Translations under genes and position numbers: made by a program
DNA from: Aliidiomarina quisquiliarum
GTDB lineage: Bacteria; Pseudomonadota; Gammaproteobacteria; Enterobacterales; Alteromonadaceae
DNA: 64,000 nucleotides
Direction: 5' to 3'
Assembly (NCBI RefSeq): GCF_023922585.1
Contig: NZ_JAMFTN010000014.1
Coordinates: forward strand, 415,108 to 479,107
In this document: piece by piece, positions 39,894 through 47,182 of the stretch
Layout of the letters: each line of letters opens with the position of its first letter
Position numbering within the stretch: the stretch's first letter is position 1
Notes under the pieces: model-generated
The model's database searches: none
What the model saw: only the letters and a program-made list of their open reading frames with translations
Told to the model about the DNA's origin: nothing

Positions 39894-40337
39894 ATGTATC
39901 ACTACACCGCGTCTGGTTTAGATAATGTTTTCCTTAAAAACGGCTATAGCATTAAGGAAACACCATCAGGCCAAACTACCTCTATCAAAAATATTGATGG
40001 ATTACATAAAATCATTGCTCGCGATCTAGTTACGCATGAATACCCGCTAACCGGTAAAGAGTTTTGCTTTTTGCGTATCGAGCTGAACTTATCTCAAAAA
40101 GCGTTAGGTACGCTATTTGAAAAAAGCGACCAAGCCATAGCTTTATGGGAAAAGGGAACAAGTAAAATCCCAGCGCTGGCTGATAAGGCGATTCGTGATT
40201 TATATATGGAAAGCATTGGCGAAAGCCATATTGCTAATTTGTTAGAGCGGTTTTCTCAAGTAGATCGCCGCGTGTGCGAATTGGAGCTTCGGCTTGAAGA
40301 AACAGAAAACGGCTGGGAAGTGTTAGAAACAGCCTGA
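39894..40337 (+). CDS. HTH-domain protein, putative antitoxin of the DUF4258 gene
   Basis: A 147-residue protein with a helix-turn-helix of the Xre/MqsA type at about residues 55-105 (LNLSQKALGTLFEKSDQAIA, WEKGTSKIPALADKAIRDLY). A C-terminal segment (LLERFSQVDRRVCELELRLE) could form a coiled coil. The frame extends upstream with a TTG at 39861, but the ATG at 39894 has GGGAGG placed inside the end of the preceding gene, implying translational coupling. An autoregulatory antitoxin is the likeliest role. A clear terminator follows at 40422. Confidence 0.7.
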   Translation: MYHYTASGLDNVFLKNGYSIKETPSGQTTSIKNIDGLHKIIARDLVTHEYPLTGKEFCFLRIELNLSQKALGTLFEKSDQAIALWEKGTSKIPALADKAIRDLYMESIGESHIANLLERFSQVDRRVCELELRLEETENGWEVLETA

Positions 40338-40622
40338 TTTTTCACCTTGTTACTAACAGCGGCTGATCCCCAAGCTGTTTTAAACTATAAGCTTCCACTT
40401 TTTTAATAACCCTACATTTCCAAGCCGCCATTTCGGCGGCTTTTTTCTTTGTGAGTTGTTATTTTAAGCGCCCCAATATACAGTAGTTCAAAATTTGCAA
40501 GTTATTGATTTATAAGGTTTGCACTTTGACCAATTACGCCATTTTTTACATGGTAAAAAGCACTTGAAGACATCGTAAGTATTTGTTTTAAAAGCTATTT
40601 ACACCCATTCAGGCTGTTGATG
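40338..40622. other. Non-coding right margin of the island
   Basis: About 285 bases without a supported gene. It holds the terminator at 40422, the right copies of the 19-bp (40469-40487) and 13-bp (40505-40517) repeats, and A+T-rich sequence leading to the tRNA-Pro repeat. A small integrase remnant may lie here but cannot be read. Confidence 0.5.
40422..40446 (+). terminator. Rho-independent terminator after the HTH gene
   Basis: The stem AAGCCGCC/GGCGGCTT with a five-base loop is followed by six T residues. Confidence 0.8.
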
Positions 40623-40667
40623 TGGGGTGTCAGGGGTCGAAGGTTCAAATCCTTTCACGCCGACCAA
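40623..40667 (+). repeat. Right copy of the tRNA-Pro direct repeat (attR-like)
   Basis: A perfect 45-base copy of 33652-33696, covering the tRNA-Pro anticodon loop to the CCA end. It lacks the 5' acceptor strand and D arm, so it is not a tRNA gene. It marks the right boundary of the island. Confidence 0.88.
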
Positions 40668-40676
40668 CCAATCAAA

Positions 40677-40901
40677 TTATAACCGCTCTATTTCTGCTTT
40701 TACCCGATAACTCTCATCGGTCACTAAAGCCTCCAATGTTTTAACTCTATCTTTTAAATGATTTACTTCGTTTTGTAAGCGATCGACGACATCCTTTTCT
40801 TCCTTCGTCGCACCACTATTTTTAGCTTGGACTATTTTTGTTATCGAGCCTGCAATAACACTCACGACAACAATAATAGCGATCATTTCAAAAGGACCCA
40901 T
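40677..40901 (-). CDS. Small PspB-like membrane protein
   Basis: A 74-residue protein with one N-terminal membrane helix (MIAIIVVVSVIAGSITKIV) and a charged coiled-coil tail (VDRLQNEVNHLKDRVKTLEA). Its length and architecture resemble PspB, the phage-shock membrane regulator, but no pspA or pspC is nearby, so the name is tentative. The ATG at 40901 has GGAGG five bases upstream; the longer frame to 40961 is unlikely. Its stop is only 10 bases outside the island repeat. Confidence 0.65.
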   Translation of the reverse strand: MGPFEMIAIIVVVSVIAGSITKIVQAKNSGATKEEKDVVDRLQNEVNHLKDRVKTLEALVTDESYRVKAEIERL

Positions 40902-40981
40902 AACGCCTCCATTTATATATTTAATGTCAATTTCATATTCAACACGAAGTGAAGTTAGCACTTTAATCCGTATTTAGTAAT

Positions 40982-41011
40982 AAAAAAAGGCGCACAAATT
41001 TGTACACCTTT
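40982..41011 (-). terminator. Terminator after the M13 peptidase gene
   Basis: On the minus strand a near-perfect stem (GGTGTACAAA/TTTGTGCGCC) is followed by a run of T residues, 34 bases past the M13 stop. Confidence 0.6.
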
Positions 41012-41044
41012 TCACATCAACCATTATTTTCTACTTAGTAAAAA

Positions 41045-43108
41045 TTACCATATTTTAACTCTTACGTCTGGCTGACGATACATACCATCACCCGGTTTTA
41101 CTTCGTAGGCTTGGTAAAACTCAGGCATATTCGACAGCACACCTAGTACGCGGTATTTACCTGGCGAATGCGGCCCTTGAATAACTTGTCGGCGTAGCGA
41201 CTCGTCGCGGAATTTAATGCGCCAAATTTGCCCCCAACCGGCAAAGAATCGTTGCTCAGCAGTAAAGCCGTCAATAATTTCTGGCTGTTTACCTTTGAGC
41301 GAGTTTTGGTAGGCACGGTAAGCAACGGTTAAACCACCTAAGTCGGCAATATTTTCACCTAAACCAAGGGCCCCACGTAAGTAAAGGTCGTCAATGGGGT
41401 TAAAGCTGCTGTACTGATCAATCATTAACTGAGCACGACCACGGAACTGCTCTTCGTCTTGCTCTGTCCACCAGTCGCGCAAGTTACCAGCACCGTCTGA
41501 GCGGCGACCTTGGTCGTCGAAACCATGGGTAATTTCATGGCCAATAACTGCGCCAATAGCACCATAGTTAACCGCATCGTCGGCGTTTACGTTAAAGAAT
41601 GGTGGTTGCAAAATAGCCGCCGGGAATACAATTTCATTCATGGTTGAACGGTAATAGGCATTCACTGTTTGTGGTGTCATACCCCAGTCGTAAGGGTCTA
41701 TTTCTGAGCCCAGGCGGTCGATCATGCGCTGGTATTCACAAGCACCTGAAGCAGCCACGTTTGCCATTAAGTCGTCGGCGACAATGTCGAGGCAGTCGTA
41801 GTCACGCCATTTTTCTGGGTAACCAATTTTGGTGGTAAAGGTAGCAAGCTTGGCACGGGCTTCAAGTTTGGTTGCTGGGCTCATCCACTCTAAGTCGTCA
41901 ATTGCTTCGCCGAAGGCAACTTTAATATTAGCCACGAGCTCTTCCATGCGGGCGCGCGATTCTTCCTGGTAGTGGCGTGCTACATATTCTTGCCCGACTA
42001 AGAAGCCAAGCGAGCTTTCCACCATGCTTACCGCTTGTTTTTCACGGCTGCGCTGTTCTTCTAACCCTTGTAGGGTGCGGCCATAAAACTCAAAACTAGC
42101 GTCACCAAACTGTGTTGGTAAGTAATTAGCGGTTGCCCGTAAGGTGTGAAACTTAAAATAAGTTTTCCAATCGGCTAACGATACCTTGGTATACATTTGG
42201 GCAAAGGTAGCCAAGTAATCAGGCTGACGCACCACTACTTCATTAATATCAACCCCAGCCTGTTCAAAGAACGTAGCCCACGCAAAGCCTGGGGCATGCT
42301 CGGCTAGTTCTGCTACGGTCATTTTATTGTAGGTAGCACGGCGATCACGGTTTTGAATACGGCTCCAATGGGCGTTGGCAAGTTCAGTTTCAATGGCTAG
42401 CACGGTTGCAGCGGCTTGTTCGCCCCCTTCCCAGCCAGCTAAATTCCACAAATTGCTAATAAAGCCAGTATAGGCTTGGCGTAACGCTAGGTTTTCGTCG
42501 CTGTCTTTCACATAGTAGTCGCGATCAGGCATGCCTAGCCCTGATTGGCTCACCATGGTGATGTATTGATCAGACTGCATTTGGTCTTGGCCAACAAACA
42601 TACTTACCGGCGTGCCGATACGAACCCGTTGTTGCGCGCCCCAGAAGGCGGCTAGGTCGTTATGAGACGTTAAGGCATGTATAGTGTCGAAGTTACTTTG
42701 AATAGGCGCTAGCCCTAAGCTGTTGATACGCTCTACATTTAAATAGGCATTAAATAAGTCGCCAATTTTTTGGGCATTACTACCTGGTTCGCCACCGGCG
42801 GCGGCAAATTCGTTAATTATGACTAAAACCTGCTGCTCTGCGCGCTCACGCAATTCGTCGAAACTGCCCCAACGTGCTCGGTCCGCTGGAATTTCCGTAC
42901 GCTCTAGCCACTTACCATTAATATATTGAAAGAAGTCGTCGTTGGGCTTTACTGCGGTATTTAAGTTATTCAGCTCTACACCAGACGTAATACCTTGCTG
43001 GTTTTGGCTAGCTTGGATATTTGTTGATTGGGTGTTTTCAGCCGGTGAGCATGCTGTAAGGCCTAAGGCCGCAGCAATACTCAACGCCAGCAATGAGGTA
43101 CGTTTCAT
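41045..43108 (-). CDS. M13 family metallopeptidase (PepO/neprilysin-like) lipoprotein
   Basis: A 687-residue zinc peptidase. The signal peptide ends in the lipobox LTAC, so Cys20 is lipidated. The zinc motif HEITH (in GAVIGHEITHGFDDQGR) and the ENIADLGG motif supplying the third ligand are both intact. The family CxxW-type C-terminal end is present (YQAYEVKPGDGMYRQPDVRV, ending VKIW). M13 enzymes cut short peptides; here the enzyme would be anchored in the periplasm or outer membrane. It is monocistronic, with terminators on both sides. Confidence 0.95.
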   Translation of the reverse strand: MKRTSLLALSIAAALGLTACSPAENTQSTNIQASQNQQGITSGVELNNLNTAVKPNDDFFQYINGKWLERTEIPADRARWGSFDELRERAEQQVLVIINEFAAAGGEPGSNAQKIGDLFNAYLNVERINSLGLAPIQSNFDTIHALTSHNDLAAFWGAQQRVRIGTPVSMFVGQDQMQSDQYITMVSQSGLGMPDRDYYVKDSDENLALRQAYTGFISNLWNLAGWEGGEQAAATVLAIETELANAHWSRIQNRDRRATYNKMTVAELAEHAPGFAWATFFEQAGVDINEVVVRQPDYLATFAQMYTKVSLADWKTYFKFHTLRATANYLPTQFGDASFEFYGRTLQGLEEQRSREKQAVSMVESSLGFLVGQEYVARHYQEESRARMEELVANIKVAFGEAIDDLEWMSPATKLEARAKLATFTTKIGYPEKWRDYDCLDIVADDLMANVAASGACEYQRMIDRLGSEIDPYDWGMTPQTVNAYYRSTMNEIVFPAAILQPPFFNVNADDAVNYGAIGAVIGHEITHGFDDQGRRSDGAGNLRDWWTEQDEEQFRGRAQLMIDQYSSFNPIDDLYLRGALGLGENIADLGGLTVAYRAYQNSLKGKQPEIIDGFTAEQRFFAGWGQIWRIKFRDESLRRQVIQGPHSPGKYRVLGVLSNMPEFYQAYEVKPGDGMYRQPDVRVKIW

Positions 43109-43163
43109 GTTAATTCCACCTGATTTTTATAATGAGTTATACCAAAGCAGTGTAGCTAGTCCA

Positions 43164-43200
43164 AAAACAAAAAAGGGGCTGTTTGCGGTAAACAGCCCCT
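43164..43200 (-). terminator. Rho-independent terminator of the TraF-like gene
   Basis: A strong stem AGGGGCTGTTT/AAACAGCCCCT with a five-base loop is followed on the minus strand by a T-rich run. Confidence 0.85.
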
Positions 43201-43244
43201 GTTGTGCGCTTAGGCGATGCCTAAGATTTTAATTTAAGCAACCC

Positions 43245-44489
43245 TTAGAAAGTGAATGCCAATTGTGCGCCAGCACCAAAGTTTCGGTCCGACACATAGC
43301 TAGCCATTACGTTAATATGTACGCGACCAAAGGGTGAAAAGCCCAAGCCTGCGGTTATTGCGTCGTCGAAAATGCCCTCTAAGTCATGGCGATAACCAAC
43401 CCGTAGCTGAAGTGTGCGCCATATATCAACTTCTGCCCCGGCCCGCACAAACTGATGCTTAACCTCTTGCCCAAAAAGTAGCTGTTGGCTAGCACTGGCC
43501 ATGTGCAGGTAGTTTTGTGTGGTTAAGTCGATATCGGCAGTAAGGGTAAACGACTTACTACGGTAGCCAACCCCTGCCACAAATTCAGGTTTGAATTCAT
43601 AAAGAAGCGGCATATCAACCGCTGCACCAACAATATTATTATTTAAATTAGCTAAATCAATAAAAGGCACCGATTCAACATCGCGGCTAATTAAGTTTTT
43701 ACCAACAAGGCCAAGGCTCCAATTATTAATGTTGTAGGTAATACCCACGTCAATATTAAAAGCATTTTCGTCGCTTGAATATTCGCTGGCGTCGAAATTA
43801 TCTTCATCAAAGCTTTGTACCGATGCCGAATAAGCAAAGGTGTCGACACGCTGTAACTTTGGCGTAATACCAATTGCGAGCCTATTTTCACCAAGCTTAA
43901 AGTTTTTAGCTAACACTAGGCCTAAGTCTGTGCGCATTGTGCCCACAGCAATACCCACACTTTTTAACTCTTCTAATTGATCGACATTAGTTGCGTTGCT
44001 GATCACGTCAAGGTCATTCGCGGCAAGCCTAGGCCCGGTAAAAACCCTTGGCTGCGCATGTACATACACGGCTAAAGACACCAAGTTAGCCGGAATAGCT
44101 AACTGGGCATACACGTCGGCGCTAAAGTTAATGTCGCCTTTAATATTAGTGAAGTTTTGTTTTAGTTCATCACGAGCGCTATTAATTGCATTAGCGTCGG
44201 TAGAGCCCGAGTCAAGTAGCTGCTCAAGCTTATCGTAGCTTTCTTGGAACAAATCGATACTATCAATTAACTTGTCTTCATCCGACGCATTAAACGCCAC
44301 CGAGGGGAAAACCAACCCAACATGATCGCGGTCTTCAAACCGTGCCATTAGGGCCGGGTTAAGAAAACCTGCTTGAATGTAATTTCCATTGGCAACACCC
44401 GCACCACCCATAGATAAGGTACGTGTTTCGGCCATTGCCTGGCCCGCACACAAACTAGCAACGAGTACAGCTAATATTCTTTTTTTCAT
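43245..44489 (-). CDS. TraF-like (PF13729) outer-membrane beta-barrel protein
   Basis: A 414-residue exported protein with a signal peptide ending AMA at about residue 20. TRTLSMGGAGVANGNYIQAG and FLNPALMARF match the conjugal-transfer TraF_2 family, which is FadL-like in fold. The sequence alternates as in beta-barrels and ends in Phe (LAFTF). Despite the family name no conjugation genes are nearby; members are common single genes in Alteromonadales. A coiled segment at about 75-115 interrupts the barrel. Function unknown, outer-membrane location likely. Confidence 0.8.
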   Translation of the reverse strand: MKKRILAVLVASLCAGQAMAETRTLSMGGAGVANGNYIQAGFLNPALMARFEDRDHVGLVFPSVAFNASDEDKLIDSIDLFQESYDKLEQLLDSGSTDANAINSARDELKQNFTNIKGDINFSADVYAQLAIPANLVSLAVYVHAQPRVFTGPRLAANDLDVISNATNVDQLEELKSVGIAVGTMRTDLGLVLAKNFKLGENRLAIGITPKLQRVDTFAYSASVQSFDEDNFDASEYSSDENAFNIDVGITYNINNWSLGLVGKNLISRDVESVPFIDLANLNNNIVGAAVDMPLLYEFKPEFVAGVGYRSKSFTLTADIDLTTQNYLHMASASQQLLFGQEVKHQFVRAGAEVDIWRTLQLRVGYRHDLEGIFDDAITAGLGFSPFGRVHINVMASYVSDRNFGAGAQLAFTF

Positions 44490-44512
44490 ATTTGCCTCTA
44501 ATTTTAGCTTTT

Positions 44513-45034
44513 TTATTTAACTTGATTGTTTTGCTGTGTGTTTCGACGCTCGGTACCTAATTTAACCGCAATACTAGTAAGGTTAGAAGCATTAAATAGC
44601 GCCCCTAAACTACTGCCTACTAATAGTGCATATAATAACCCCAACGCTTCTGCAGCAATAAACCAACGCCGTATCGACGTAGCGCTTTTCAATACAATTG
44701 AACCAATAGTAAAAATAAGCGCTGAAGCATAAGCCACAAACAAAGTAACTGGGTGGGCTAACACTAACCACTCCCATAAACAGAAGCCCACTGTTGCTGT
44801 AAAAAACAAAACGACAATACTAGGTTGATTATAGCGCATAGCCACCAAGTTACGAATTGAACCTATACCAACACCTATTGCCCCTGCTAACGCCCCTTGT
44901 AAATAAAAGTGAGTGCTTAAAAATGCAAAGGCTAAGGCCGATATAAGTCGATAGGTATTTACCGACTCTGCACGATAAGCAAAAAAGTTAGTTATTAAAG
45001 CCGCAGCTCCAGCCAAATATATCCACTTGTCCAC
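44513..45034 (-). CDS. YgjV-like inner-membrane protein
   Basis: A 173-residue protein with about six hydrophobic helices, matching the Imp-YgjV family in length and in the block GVGIGSIRNLVAMRY near residues 55-70. The function is unknown. The C-terminal ~15 residues are polar (RRNTQQNNQVK). It lies between the TraF-like gene and a small lipoprotein gene on the same strand, each about 20 bases apart, so they may be co-transcribed. Confidence 0.72.
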   Translation of the reverse strand: MDKWIYLAGAAALITNFFAYRAESVNTYRLISALAFAFLSTHFYLQGALAGAIGVGIGSIRNLVAMRYNQPSIVVLFFTATVGFCLWEWLVLAHPVTLFVAYASALIFTIGSIVLKSATSIRRWFIAAEALGLLYALLVGSSLGALFNASNLTSIAVKLGTERRNTQQNNQVK

Positions 45035-45053
45035 ACTGGCTCCTTACAACATG

Positions 45054-45416
45054 CTAGTTATTTTGCTGGTAACGATTCGATTGCAAATCATAATCAACCA
45101 CCAGTAGGTTTTTATCGAACACCACCGTTAAAATAACTAAGCCACTACGGCCATTGCTTTCCTGATGATAACTATAGGTGTAATTCCAATAGGTATGCTC
45201 GCCCGACTTGCTTAACCCGCTGGGCTGACCAAACCATTGCTGCACTTGATGTTGTTGCGTACGCCCGCGGACCAATAAACGTTCTGCGTCGGCTGGGGTA
45301 AGATCTTGTAAGGTATAACGCGTCGGCACTTGCGTGTTGTTGTTCGTGGTTGTGGCGCAGCCCGCCAGCAACAACAGCAACAGCATGCTACTAAGGCTCC
45401 ATCCGTGGCTATTCAT
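45054..45416 (-). CDS. Small lipoprotein, unidentified
   Basis: A 120-residue protein with a lipobox LLAGC (Cys20 from this start). It has a low-complexity Thr/Asn stretch followed by a domain with LTPADAERLLVRGRTQQHQV and WFGQPSGLSKSG, similar in outline to the SmpA/BamE-type fold in which a start-of-helix segment is followed by FGxP. That likeness is only suggestive. The ATG at 45416 overlaps the end of the DUF192 gene (ATGAATAG); a GTG at 45425 is the alternative. Confidence 0.6.
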   Translation of the reverse strand: MNSHGWSLSSMLLLLLLAGCATTTNNNTQVPTRYTLQDLTPADAERLLVRGRTQQHQVQQWFGQPSGLSKSGEHTYWNYTYSYHQESNGRSGLVILTVVFDKNLLVVDYDLQSNRYQQNN

Positions 45417-45927
45417 TTGTTTCACCTACACTCGTTGCTGGGCAAGCACCTAACTTCAGTACACTGCCCGTTTGTATTCCTAGTGCCGCAAACCGCCCTG
45501 CCGCCATTTCTAAAGCCATTGTGTACGGCTGGCTGGGAGCATAAGACGGACATTGAATTGAGCGGCGCGCAGGGCAAGGAGTCATTTGCTGAATTTCTAA
45601 TACTACGCCTTGGGCATTAATAAAGGCAATATCTAAGGGTATTAGGGTGCGATACATCCAAAAACCACGAACAGCCGCACGAGGGTATATAAACAGCATG
45701 CCTTCAAAGTCGCCTAGCTCGGTGCGCTCCATTAAACCACGCGCCCGCTGTTTATTATTTTGCGCCAGCTCTAGCATTAATAAATGCGCTTTACCCACAT
45801 TTGCGTTAGCTTTAGTAATGCAGGCCTGCGCCGACTCAAAGCCAAAGTTTTCTGCTTGCGCTGGCTTAATGGGCAAGTAAACTAGCAATATAATTAGTAG
45901 TACGAGTATTTTTTTATAAGAATGCAC
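45409..45927 (-). CDS. DUF192 family exported protein
   Basis: A 172-residue protein with a signal peptide (to about residue 25). The DUF192 domain follows, with RARGLMERTELGDFEGMLFI, the FWMYRTLIPLDIAFIN block and the C-terminal GRFAALGIQTGSVLKL. The family is widespread and exported, with no settled function. It contains several Cys residues around the TPCPARRSIQCPS insertion, which is not usual in short DUF192 proteins. It overlaps the following lipoprotein start by eight bases. Confidence 0.85.
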   Translation of the reverse strand: MHSYKKILVLLIILLVYLPIKPAQAENFGFESAQACITKANANVGKAHLLMLELAQNNKQRARGLMERTELGDFEGMLFIYPRAAVRGFWMYRTLIPLDIAFINAQGVVLEIQQMTPCPARRSIQCPSYAPSQPYTMALEMAAGRFAALGIQTGSVLKLGACPATSVGETNE

Positions 45928-46036
45928 GTTTTCTTCCTTAAAAGGCTTACACTAGCATGGTTCTATTCGCTGCTATTGCCCGTGCTAGTTATTACCTGAG
46001 TATAAACCTTGTAAAACAAAGACAAGAGGTTTTTGT

Positions 46037-46411
46037 ATGTCTATTTTTAATTTTTCCCGTGGCGTCCTTGTCGTTATACCTGCGTTTATTGTTTTAAGCG
46101 GCTGCAAGCTTATGCCTGAACCAACATTAACCGCCGAGCAGCTGCAACAATTACAACCAATTCAAGACTTACGCCCACAATTGCTGTTTTCCCTCGATGC
46201 GGCGGAACAAGGTGCCGCCTTAGACATCTATGTGAACACTCTTTACATGGGCACTGTCGCCGACTTTCATAGTGCCAACCGGCCGTTACGCTTACTGTCT
46301 GGCCAGCATACCATTGAAATTCGTGAGCAAAATGAAATACGCTTACAAACAACCTTAGAACTACCCAACGGCGCTGTTCGCATTATGCATATTCCTGTTA
46401 GTGCCAGCTAA
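46037..46411 (+). CDS. Small lipoprotein, unidentified
   Basis: A 124-residue exported protein with a lipobox LSGC (Cys23). The mature part has a beta-rich domain with LDIYVNTLYMGTVADFHSAN and LRLLSGQHTIEIREQN, resembling PEGA-like domains that present short beta repeats. I do not assign a family. It is transcribed towards kdkA, with only nine bases between the convergent stops. Confidence 0.6.
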   Translation: MSIFNFSRGVLVVIPAFIVLSGCKLMPEPTLTAEQLQQLQPIQDLRPQLLFSLDAAEQGAALDIYVNTLYMGTVADFHSANRPLRLLSGQHTIEIREQNEIRLQTTLELPNGAVRIMHIPVSAS

Positions 46412-46420
46412 ACCGCTTGG

Positions 46421-47179
46421 CTATTTCAGCTGCTGATAACCTAATAGCAGGGCTTGCCAGTCGGCCGTGGTGAAGTGAAATGTGCTGTTAGCTGCTTTGG
46501 CTTGTTGCTTCTGTTTAACAAACGAGCGCTGTAAACGAGCTAAGTTTTTGCCCTGCCAGCTTTTGTCAAATACAACTAAGCTTGGCTTTTGCAGTTGGTT
46601 TGGCGGTTTTATATAGCAACGATCAAAGTCTATTAAATATGTACTGCTGTCGCTGTGGCGCCACAAAATGTTTTTACAATTCAAATCGGAATGAAACACC
46701 CCTGCTAAATGAAAGCGCTTAATAGTGGCACCAATTTGCTGCCACTGGTTCGTTGTTAGCTTTTGTTTTAACAGCAACCGACCGAGATCTTGGCTACCTT
46801 CAATGCGGACCAACAAAATACTGGCCTGGTAGGTTAGGCCTTTATTCAGTACATAGGCGCCAATTGGTTTAGGTACGGGCAGCTTTAGCCCCTGCATGGT
46901 TTTTAATAATTCGAATTCAGCTACGGCCCGCGTTTGCTCTAAACCAGTAAAAATAAAGCTTTTACGCACAAACTTGCCTGGCAAGCCACCGCGGTAATAG
47001 TGGCGTAACACCCATTGTTCTTGGCTAGGGGTATTTAACAGCAACGCTGGGTTTACAAACCAAACCGTATTACGGCCTCCGGAAGTTCCTGTAACCGCCT
47101 GCTTTAAATGCCAAAACGGCGCATTAAAATGGGCTGCGGTAAGCGCTGGCCCAGCTGTTCGAATATGCTCTTTCGCCAC
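46421..47179 (-). CDS. kdkA: 3-deoxy-D-manno-octulosonic acid (Kdo) kinase
   Basis: A 252-residue inner-membrane-associated kinase that phosphorylates Kdo at O-4 on lipid A, found where the LPS core has a single Kdo. The kinase fold shows WVLRHYYRGGLPGKFVRKSF, the catalytic loop HSDLNCKNIL near residue 163-172 and a metal-binding DFDR. It begins three bases after waaA ends, so the two act as one transcription unit for the Kdo step of LPS core synthesis. Confidence 0.92.
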   Translation of the reverse strand: MAKEHIRTAGPALTAAHFNAPFWHLKQAVTGTSGGRNTVWFVNPALLLNTPSQEQWVLRHYYRGGLPGKFVRKSFIFTGLEQTRAVAEFELLKTMQGLKLPVPKPIGAYVLNKGLTYQASILLVRIEGSQDLGRLLLKQKLTTNQWQQIGATIKRFHLAGVFHSDLNCKNILWRHSDSSTYLIDFDRCYIKPPNQLQKPSLVVFDKSWQGKNLARLQRSFVKQKQQAKAANSTFHFTTADWQALLLGYQQLK

Positions 47180-47182
47180 TGA

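Larger units (their letters stand above)
33652..40667. mobile_element. Decayed genomic island at tRNA-Pro
   Basis: Seven kilobases between two perfect copies of the tRNA-Pro 3' end interrupt otherwise ordinary chromosome (yejM to the left, pspB-like and M13 peptidase to the right). The content is accessory: IS3 fragments, a truncated ndh, pagL, LysR, a broken S9 peptidase, truncated orphan genes and a DUF4258-HTH pair. No integrase gene is recognisable, so the element is probably immobile. A 19-bp (33763-33781 and 40469-40487) and a 13-bp (33704-33716 and 40505-40517) direct repeat lie just inside the ends. Confidence 0.78.

Noticed and set aside
40623-40667. Second tRNA-Pro gene
   Set aside because: Only the anticodon loop to CCA part is present; the 5' acceptor strand, D arm and start are absent, so it is an attachment-site repeat.
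43245-44489. Conjugation (TraF) system
   Set aside because: The family name is historical; there are no other transfer genes, and the protein looks like a single outer-membrane barrel.
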